DNA from: Ga0077555 sp964500805
GTDB lineage: Bacteria > Pseudomonadota > Alphaproteobacteria > Rhizobiales > Hyphomicrobiaceae
DNA: 64,000 nt
Direction of reading: 5' to 3'
Assembly (NCBI GenBank): GCA_964500805.1
Contig: CAZCQH010000006.1
Coordinates: 82,314 to 146,313, forward strand
Shown here: one piece after another, positions 58,263-64,000 of the stretch
How the letters are laid out: the number at the start of each line of letters is the position of its first letter
How positions within the stretch are numbered: the first letter of the stretch is position 1
Made by a program: the position numbers and the translations under genes
Notes under the pieces: generated by a model
The model's database searches: none
What the model was told of the DNA's origin: nothing
The model's input: only the letters and a program-made list of their open reading frames with translations

Positions 58263-59507
58263 ATGGTTAGAAAAATGGTCGCCACGTTGCTCGCGGGCGC
58301 ATCGATGTTCGCGACACAGTCGGTTTCGGCCGAGCCGCTGAAGATTGCCTTGGTCGAGACGCTGTCCGGCGGGCAGGCCGTGACCGGAAAGCTGTTCCAG
58401 GCGGCCATCAAATTCGGACTGACAAAGCTCGAGAAAGAAAAGCCGTGGCCGGACGGCGTTGTGCTCGTCGAGTACGACAACCAGGGCGGCGCACCAGAAG
58501 CCGCAGACAAGGTCAAGGCCGCGATCAACGACGGGGCCCACATCATCATTCAAGGCGCCTCATCGGCCATCGGTGGGCAAATCACGGCCGACGTGCAGAA
58601 GTACAATGCGCGCAATCCCGGCAAAGAGGTGATGTACATCAACGTCGGCGCCGAGGCGATGGAGTTTACGGGCGAGAAGTGCCACTTCTACCATTTCCGT
58701 TGGAACGGTAACGCCGAGATCCGACTGAAGGCGATGGTCGACGCCATGAAGTCGGCCAATGCCCTCGGCAAGCGCGTCTTCGTGATCGGTCAGAACTACG
58801 CATGGGGCCTAGACGTGCAAAAACTGGTGCACGCCTACGCCAAGCAGTACGACTACGAGGTCGTCGGCGACATCATCCACGACGTCAACAAGATCCAGGA
58901 CTTCGCCCCCTACGTCGCCAAGATCAAGGAAGCGAACCCGGACACTGTCGTAACCGGCAACTGGTCGAACGACTTGCTCCTGCTTATGAAGGCCGCCAGC
59001 GATTCCGGTCTCAAGGCACGCTTCGCTTCCTACTGGCTCGACCAGCCCGGCAACCTAGCCAATGCGGGCGCTACGGCTGAGGGCCATTACAATCAGTCGA
59101 CGTTTTATCCAGATGCCAACGGCGACGCTTCGGCCAAGTTCGCCGAGGAGTTCAAGGCGCACGCCGGCAACTACCCGATCAACGTACAAGGCCATACGAC
59201 GCACGGTATCTGGGGCATTGGCGAAGCCTTGAAGGCGCTCAACGGGAAACCTGGCGACAAGGTGAGCGTGAAGGCACTGGCCTTCGCGATGGAAAAGGTC
59301 ACTGTCGAGAGCTCCATGGGGCCGATCAAAATGCGCGCTGACGACCATCAGGCGCTGATCCCGCTCGCGGTCTCCGTCGTCAGCAAGGACGCCAAGTACA
59401 AGACCGACGGCACCCCACTCGGCTTCAAGACCATCAAGGTCCTGACGGGCGAGCAAGCCGCGGGGCCCGTGTCACCTGCTTGCAAGATGGTGCGACCGGC
59501 GGCCTGA
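58263..59507 (+). CDS. Branched-chain amino acid-type ABC transporter, substrate-binding protein
   Basis: A 414-residue periplasmic protein. Signal peptide MVRKMVATLLAGASMFATQS ends near VSA. EPLKIALVETLSGGQAVTGK opens the type I binding fold, with VEYDNQGGAPEAADKVKAAI and a hinge region typical of LivJ-like proteins. The ligand may be an amino acid, urea, amide or aromatic acid. It heads a five-gene operon, followed by a hairpin that may raise its mRNA level relative to the permease genes. Confidence 0.88.
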   Translation: MVRKMVATLLAGASMFATQSVSAEPLKIALVETLSGGQAVTGKLFQAAIKFGLTKLEKEKPWPDGVVLVEYDNQGGAPEAADKVKAAINDGAHIIIQGASSAIGGQITADVQKYNARNPGKEVMYINVGAEAMEFTGEKCHFYHFRWNGNAEIRLKAMVDAMKSANALGKRVFVIGQNYAWGLDVQKLVHAYAKQYDYEVVGDIIHDVNKIQDFAPYVAKIKEANPDTVVTGNWSNDLLLLMKAASDSGLKARFASYWLDQPGNLANAGATAEGHYNQSTFYPDANGDASAKFAEEFKAHAGNYPINVQGHTTHGIWGIGEALKALNGKPGDKVSVKALAFAMEKVTVESSMGPIKMRADDHQALIPLAVSVVSKDAKYKTDGTPLGFKTIKVLTGEQAAGPVSPACKMVRPAA

Positions 59508-59540
59508 AGCGTCTCTCCTAAAGTCTGTCTACAGTTCGAG

Positions 59541-59567
59541 GGTGTCAGGCCCAACGGGTCTGACACC
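59541..59567. repeat. Intergenic hairpin of the GTCAG family
   Basis: GGTGTCAGGCCC (59541-59552) pairs with GGGTCTGACACC (59556-59567), 12 bp with one G-T pair and a 3-base loop. It lies between the binding-protein gene and livH and shares its core with 6661-6688. Confidence 0.7.
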
Positions 59568-59573
59568 TGATCC

Positions 59574-60530
59574 ATGCCGGAGGCCTGCTTGGAATACTTT
59601 GTCGTCTCGACCCTGAACGGCGTCGTTCATGGTCTTTTGCTGTTCATGGTGTCGGCAGGTCTGACGCTGATCTTCGGCATGATGGGTGTTCTCAACTTCG
59701 CCCATGCATGGCTCTACATGCTCGGCGCCTATGTCGGTTTTACGTGCACGCGCCTAGGCGGATTTTGGATCGGCATCATCCTGGCGCCGATCGTGGCCGG
59801 TCTCGTCGGTGCGATCATCGAGCGCTACATGCTTCGCCGGGTGCACAAGTACGGCCACGCGCACGAGCTGCTGCTGACTTTCGGCATTGCCTTCATCATC
59901 GAGGAAACGATCAAGCTCTTCTACGGCGATGCCCCGGTTGCCTACCAGATGCCGAGCTACATGAATTTTCCAGCCTTCACGATCTTTGAAACGAACTATC
60001 CCTTTTATCGGCTGTTCATGGGTGGCGTTGCGCTCGCCATGTTCGCCTCGCTCTACCTGCTGCTGACGAAGACGCGCATTGGCATCATCGTTCGCGCGGC
60101 AACCTATCGGCCGTCGACGGTGGAAGCGCTGGGCCACAATCTTCCCGTGGTGTTTCTCGGCGTATTTGCAGGCGGGGCTGCATTGGCCGGGCTTGCCGGC
60201 GGCGTCGCAGGCGCCTTCTTCCCGACCGGTCCGACCATGGCGGTCACCTTCGGAACGCTCGTTTTCGTGGTGGTCGTGGTCGGCGGGCTCGGTTCGGTGG
60301 TCGGGGCGCTGATCGCATCGTTGATGATCGGGCTCTTCATCTCGTTCTCAGTCGGGCTCAACGTGTCGATCGCCGACTTCCTCGGCCTCTTCGGCCTGAA
60401 ACCCTGGGCAGAAAGCATCGGCGGCTTGATGACACTTCAGCTCACCACCATTGCCAACAGCATGCCGTTCCTTCTCATGCTTCTCATTCTGCTGATCCGG
60501 CCCGCCGGCCTGATGGGAGACCGCCAATGA
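59574..60530 (+). CDS. livH: Branched-chain-type ABC transporter permease LivH
   Basis: A 318-residue inner-membrane permease with about eight helices. NGVVHGLLLFMVSAGLTLIF followed by GMMGVLNFAHAWLYMLGAYV is the LivH signature, and the late GGLGSVVGALIASLMIGLF is the coupling region. It pairs with LivM to form the channel. ATG 59574 has no clear ribosome site; a TTG at 59589 with GGAGG just upstream is an alternative. Its stop overlaps the livM start by ATGA. Confidence 0.9.
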   Translation: MPEACLEYFVVSTLNGVVHGLLLFMVSAGLTLIFGMMGVLNFAHAWLYMLGAYVGFTCTRLGGFWIGIILAPIVAGLVGAIIERYMLRRVHKYGHAHELLLTFGIAFIIEETIKLFYGDAPVAYQMPSYMNFPAFTIFETNYPFYRLFMGGVALAMFASLYLLLTKTRIGIIVRAATYRPSTVEALGHNLPVVFLGVFAGGAALAGLAGGVAGAFFPTGPTMAVTFGTLVFVVVVVGGLGSVVGALIASLMIGLFISFSVGLNVSIADFLGLFGLKPWAESIGGLMTLQLTTIANSMPFLLMLLILLIRPAGLMGDRQ

Positions 60531-61831
60531 ATTACCGAACGGTCATTCTGCTGGCTGCGGGACTTGCAACGCTGGCAGCACTGCCGATGTTCCTGTCGGC
60601 CAACATGCTGTCGGCTTCGATCACCATGATGATCGCAGCCTTGTTCGCGCTCGCCTTCACGCTCGCGATGGGGCAGGCAGGCATGCTCTCGTTCGGGCAT
60701 GCGGCCTATTACGGGCTTGGCGCCTTCGCGGCGATCCACATCATGGTGGCGGTCGAGAAAAAGCTGTTCTTCTTCCCGACGCCGCTGATCCCCCTTGCCG
60801 GTGCGGCGATCGGCTTCATCTTCGGCTTGGCTTTCGGCTGGTTCGCGACGCAACGCACGGGCGTCTATTTTTCAATGGTGACGCTCGCGCTTTCGGAGCT
60901 CCTCTACACGCTGGCACCCGTTTGGAACACGGTATTCGGCGCTGAATCGGGCATCCAGACCGAGCGCGGCCCCTCCTGGGGCTTCACCTTCGGACCCGAT
61001 ATCCAAGTCTACTACCTCACGCTGATCTGGTTCGTGCTGTCGGCTTGGTGCCTATGGGCGTTCACACGGACCCCGCTCGGGCGGCTCGCGCTGGCGCTGC
61101 GCGACAACGAGCATCGCGTGCGATTCCTCGGCTTCAACACTCATGTGGCTCGCACGCTAATCTTCGCGATCTCCTGCCTCTTCACGGGAGTCGCCGGCGC
61201 TTTGCTCGCCATCTCAAAAGAGTCGGGAAACTACGAGCTGTTCGGCCCAGCTAACTCTGCGAATGTGGTGCTGCAGACGTTCATCGGGGGTGCTGGAACA
61301 TTCTTCGGGCCAGCATTCGGCGCCGCGGTCATGACCTTCTTCGCGCGCGTGACCTCGGATCTGACGCGCTCTTGGCTGCTCTATCAGGGATTGATCTTCG
61401 TCTTCGTCATGCTGTTCACGCCGGAAGGTCTCGGCGGCATCGTTTCGCTGCATGCGCGACGCCTGAAGGCTGGCGGATGGAAGCATCTCGTGCTGCCCTA
61501 TCTCGTCTCGCTGGTTTGCGGCGTCATGCTGATCGCCGGTGTCGTGTTCACGGTCGAGAGTCTGCACGCGGTGCTGACGGACGGGTACATGGCGAAGCGC
61601 AACGCCGCAAAAGGTGCCTGGGTGCCGTATCAGCTTTTCGGTCGCAGCTTCGAACCGCTGGCGCCCATGACCTGGGCCATTCCGATTGGGCTGTTCGTAT
61701 TGGGCGGACTGCTACTGCCGATCGCGATGCGGCTGACTGGCCGTGCGTGGAAGATTGCGACTGGTGCCGAGCCGGACGATGCCAACGGCCGCGAAGCGGT
61801 TCATGGCAAGGCGCAGGGAGCAACCGCATGA
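60527..61831 (+). CDS. livM: Branched-chain-type ABC transporter permease LivM
   Basis: A 434-residue permease. FTLAMGQAGMLSFGHAAYYG followed by LGAFAAIHIM is the LivM signature, and the coupling part is RTPLGRLALALRDNEHRVRF. It is longer than typical LivM (about 330-360), with a C-terminal extension holding two more hydrophobic segments and a polar tail. ATGA overlaps at both ends couple its translation to livH and livG. Confidence 0.9.
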   Translation: MNYRTVILLAAGLATLAALPMFLSANMLSASITMMIAALFALAFTLAMGQAGMLSFGHAAYYGLGAFAAIHIMVAVEKKLFFFPTPLIPLAGAAIGFIFGLAFGWFATQRTGVYFSMVTLALSELLYTLAPVWNTVFGAESGIQTERGPSWGFTFGPDIQVYYLTLIWFVLSAWCLWAFTRTPLGRLALALRDNEHRVRFLGFNTHVARTLIFAISCLFTGVAGALLAISKESGNYELFGPANSANVVLQTFIGGAGTFFGPAFGAAVMTFFARVTSDLTRSWLLYQGLIFVFVMLFTPEGLGGIVSLHARRLKAGGWKHLVLPYLVSLVCGVMLIAGVVFTVESLHAVLTDGYMAKRNAAKGAWVPYQLFGRSFEPLAPMTWAIPIGLFVLGGLLLPIAMRLTGRAWKIATGAEPDDANGREAVHGKAQGATA

Positions 61832-62631
61832 ATGTTGCAAGCATGGCCCAAGCAGCCTCGAGGCTACCATCGGCATCGCTGGGGAACAAGGTCCTCGAGC
61901 TTGAGAACCTGCACAAATCGTTCGGAGAAACGAAGATCATCCGCGGCGTCGATCTCACCGTAAAACATCGCCAGCGTCACGCTCTGATCGGGCCGAACGG
62001 GGCCGGGAAGTCAACGCTCTTCAACCTGATTTCCGGCCACTATGTACCAACCTCGGGCGACATTCGTCTCAACGGTCATTCGATCGCAGGTTTGCCGCCG
62101 CACATCATCAACCGGCGAGGTCTCTCGCGTTCTTTCCAGATCACCAATCTCTTTCCGCGCATGTCGGTCGCGGAGAACTTGCGAATTTCCGTAATGGGCC
62201 GGCATGGCCATCGCTTCACGATGTTTCGGCCGATCAGCGGCATGCGGGCACTCAACGACGAGGTCGACCAGATGGTCGACAAGCTGCGCCTGACCAAGCG
62301 GCGCGATGATCTTGCCGGTGACCTCGCTTACTCCGAACAGCGCGCGCTTGAGATCGGCATGTCGCTGGCCACCGATCCGTCGATTCTCATTCTCGACGAG
62401 CCGACGGCCGGCATGTCGCGCGAGGAGACCGCCTACATTGTCGAGATGATCCGCAATGTCACGGAAGGACGCACACTGCTCGTCGTCGAGCACGACATGA
62501 GCGTCGTCTTCACACTGTGCGATCAAATCTCAGTTCTGGTCTACGGCGAGGTGATCGCCTCCGGGGAGCCAGCCGCCGTGCGCGCCGACAAGAAGGTTCA
62601 GGAAGCCTATCTCGGCGAGGAGGTCCACTGA
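61828..62631 (+). CDS. livG: Branched-chain-type ABC transporter ATPase LivG
   Basis: A 267-residue ATPase. Walker A IGPNGAGKSTLFNLISGHY, Q-loop region LSRSFQITNLFPRMSV, signature YSEQRALEIGMSLA (LSGGQ replaced by the LivG form) and Walker B ILILDEPTAGMS are intact. The start at 61828 overlaps the livM stop. It works with LivF as the ATP-hydrolysing heterodimer. Confidence 0.92.
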   Translation: MNVASMAQAASRLPSASLGNKVLELENLHKSFGETKIIRGVDLTVKHRQRHALIGPNGAGKSTLFNLISGHYVPTSGDIRLNGHSIAGLPPHIINRRGLSRSFQITNLFPRMSVAENLRISVMGRHGHRFTMFRPISGMRALNDEVDQMVDKLRLTKRRDDLAGDLAYSEQRALEIGMSLATDPSILILDEPTAGMSREETAYIVEMIRNVTEGRTLLVVEHDMSVVFTLCDQISVLVYGEVIASGEPAAVRADKKVQEAYLGEEVH

Positions 62632-63344
62632 TGACGAAGCTACTCGACATCGAGGGGCTCCATGCGCATTACGACAAAAGCCATATCCTGCATGGCGTTT
62701 CACTGCGCATTGCTCCCGGCGAAATCGTAAGCTTGCTGGGGCGCAACGGTTCCGGCCGCTCGACCACGCTCAAAACTATCATGGGACTTGTGCCACCAAC
62801 CGGGGGCAGGGTCGTGCTCAATGGCCGCAACATGGCTGGAGAGCGCGCCTATCGCATTGCCCGCGCCGGAATTGCTTATGTCCCTGAGGAGCGCGAGATT
62901 TTCGCCAACGTCACGGTCGATGAGAACATGCGCATCGGTATGCAGCCGCCGCGCGAAGGCGTGCCGCACTGGAACATGAACCAGATGTACGACTTCTTTC
63001 CACAGCTCAAGGACCGTCGCACGACCGCAGCCGGAGTGCTTTCGGGCGGCGAGCAGCAAATGCTCACGATGTGCCGCTCACTGCTCGGCAATCCGCGCGT
63101 GATCCTGATCGATGAGCCGACCGAAGGTTTGGCACCCAAAATCGTTGAGGTTGTCACCAATATGATCCGAAGCATCTGCGAGCAGGGCGTGTCAGTGCTT
63201 CTGGTTGAGCAGAAGCTGACTATTGCCATGCGCGTCTCGAAGCGAGTTTACGTCATGGGCCACGGCCAGATCGTGTTCGAGGGTACTCCCGAAGACCTGC
63301 GCAATGCCCCTGAAATCCGTCGCGAGTGGCTCGAAGTGAATTAG
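62631..63344 (+). CDS. livF: Branched-chain-type ABC transporter ATPase LivF
   Basis: A 237-residue ATPase. Walker A reads GRNGSGRSTT, with Arg at about residue 43 in place of the usual Lys. Signature LSGGEQQMLTMCRSLL, Walker B VILIDEPTEGLAPK and the switch region LLVEQKLTIAMRV are normal. The start overlaps the livG stop as TGATG. The Arg change might lower ATPase activity, though the other site in LivG is standard. Last gene of the operon. Confidence 0.9.
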   Translation: MTKLLDIEGLHAHYDKSHILHGVSLRIAPGEIVSLLGRNGSGRSTTLKTIMGLVPPTGGRVVLNGRNMAGERAYRIARAGIAYVPEEREIFANVTVDENMRIGMQPPREGVPHWNMNQMYDFFPQLKDRRTTAAGVLSGGEQQMLTMCRSLLGNPRVILIDEPTEGLAPKIVEVVTNMIRSICEQGVSVLLVEQKLTIAMRVSKRVYVMGHGQIVFEGTPEDLRNAPEIRREWLEVN

Positions 63345-63371
63345 GGAGTCCAGGATCAAGTGAAAACCTGG

Positions 63372-63548
63372 GCAGCAACCCCCGATACCCGACACTCCGC
63401 ACGCGAGTGCCGCCGAAACGTGATCCTCATTTTCCGAAACTGTCAGCATTACAACTCTGAGATCTGGCGCCTTTTTCCGGATTTTGCGAGCAGCGGCGAT
63501 GTCATCACCCGGCAAACCTACGTCGTGCAGGATGATGTCGGGACGCAT
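63372..63548 (-). pseudogene. Fragment of a NarL-type response regulator gene
   Basis: The translation RPDIILHDVGLPGDDIAAARK and RVVMLTVSENEDHVSAAL is clearly a receiver domain (phospho-acceptor Asp and switch Thr region), but only about 58 residues survive. The N-terminal third, the last part of the receiver and the helix-turn-helix are missing, and similarity stops near 63372. A remnant. Confidence 0.65.
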
Positions 63549-63589
63549 GGTGCTGTGCGAACGTAATAGGTGGCGCTCTTCGTGTACGG

Positions 63590-63761
63590 CTACAGCCTGA
63601 AGAGCTTGGCGAGGTCCGCATTCAGGTTGGCCGTCGTTCCGGTGCCGATCGTCACCTTGCGGATGACAGCGGCAACGCCGATGACAACCCCGAGCACGGC
63701 AAGCAATGATCTGATCGCATTGCGCCGGATCGCTATCGTGCGTTCAGTGGATCGTATTCAT
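63590..63761 (-). pseudogene. Fragment of a MacB-type permease gene
   Basis: AIRRNAIRSLLAVLGVVIGV and AAVIRKVTIGTGTTANLNAD followed by LAKLF match the first membrane helix and following segment of MacB-type permeases. The frame ends at a TAG at 63590-63592. The likely ATG at 63761 (MNTIH) is out of frame by one base, so a frameshift lies near 63745. Only about 55 of several hundred residues remain. Confidence 0.65.
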
Positions 63762-64000
63762 CGCCGTCGCCCAGAGTCGTTGGTTCCGCTCTCCTGAGCT
63801 TCGCGAACTCGGGTCAGCGTCTTGGCTGAACTTCACGCACCTGCTCACTGCCATGATCACTTACGCTTCAAACGAATCGCAATGGCTTCGCGACGATTTC
63901 GAACATTAAGTTTTCTCGAAAATACGTGACAGGGTATTCTTTACAGGATGACGTACGGAATGTTTCGCACAATTGAGTAGCGGCTGGCGGCCCCGACTCA
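63762..64000. other. Terminal stretch without a supported gene
   Basis: No gene or family resemblance seen in the last 239 bases on either strand. The stretch is more AT-rich than average and may be further decayed sequence. Confidence 0.4.

Noticed and set aside
1..64000. tRNA, rRNA, CRISPR array, prophage or intact insertion sequence
   Set aside because: I looked for conserved tRNA arms, regular spacer-repeat patterns and integrase or transposase motifs and found none.

Overview
The window is high-GC alphaproteobacterial chromosome, most likely Hyphomicrobiales (Rhizobiales). The basis is the rsmH-ftsL-ftsI division cluster, a DivJ/PleC-type kinase, RpsI/RplM, SufE, a lone DnaA domain IV protein, the PhyR-NepR-EcfG general stress response (GSR) and an ExoY/ExoF-type polysaccharide locus. 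I cannot name the genus from sequence alone.

Layout. 1-2.6 kb: division genes. 2.6-9 kb: mixed catabolic genes (HAD dehalogenase, GST, M24 peptidase, VOC protein, acyl-CoA-dehydrogenase-like enzyme, membrane hydrolase). 9-19.4 kb: peptidoglycan-binding protein, histidine kinase, SufE, two small DNA-binding proteins, a GH114-like protein, enoyl-CoA hydratase, and rplM-rpsI with a clear terminator. 19.5-33.5 kb: OYE reductase, a broken Uma2 gene, hydrolase, GNAT, a GatC/AtzG-like subunit with its amidase, two fatty-acid-type enzymes, YchJ, small secreted proteins, RlmJ, a receiver protein and an amidohydrolase.

33.6-46 kb is a compact GSR island. It holds phyR, nepR-ecfG, and many small envelope or stress proteins (KGG protein, DUF892, YihY, AI-2E permease, EF-hand protein, DUF6745 protein, tiny membrane peptides, a receiver). 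By eye I find eleven exact GGAAC-N16/17-CGTT elements here and four near matches. Most sit just upstream of these genes in the right orientation. One exact element on the minus strand has no protein gene but is followed within about 75 nt by a strong intrinsic terminator whose loop is a run of C residues. This predicts an EcfG-dependent small RNA at 40658-40727, the most interesting item in the window. A second orphan element lies just after ecfG.

46-56.5 kb is an exopolysaccharide locus: GH5 glycanase, Wzx-like flippase, GT2, Wzy-like polymerase, a GT4-GT26 fusion, a Wzc-like chain-length protein with Arg for the Walker A Lys, ExoY and ExoF. The four genes from the GT2 gene to the Wzc-like gene form one minus-strand operon. 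56.5-58.3 kb has two unknown proteins. 58.3-63.3 kb is a complete branched-chain-amino-acid-type ABC operon (substrate-binding protein, LivH, LivM, LivG, LivF). The last 650 bases carry decayed fragments of a NarL-type receiver gene and a MacB-type permease gene. I saw no tRNA, rRNA, CRISPR array or intact insertion sequence.
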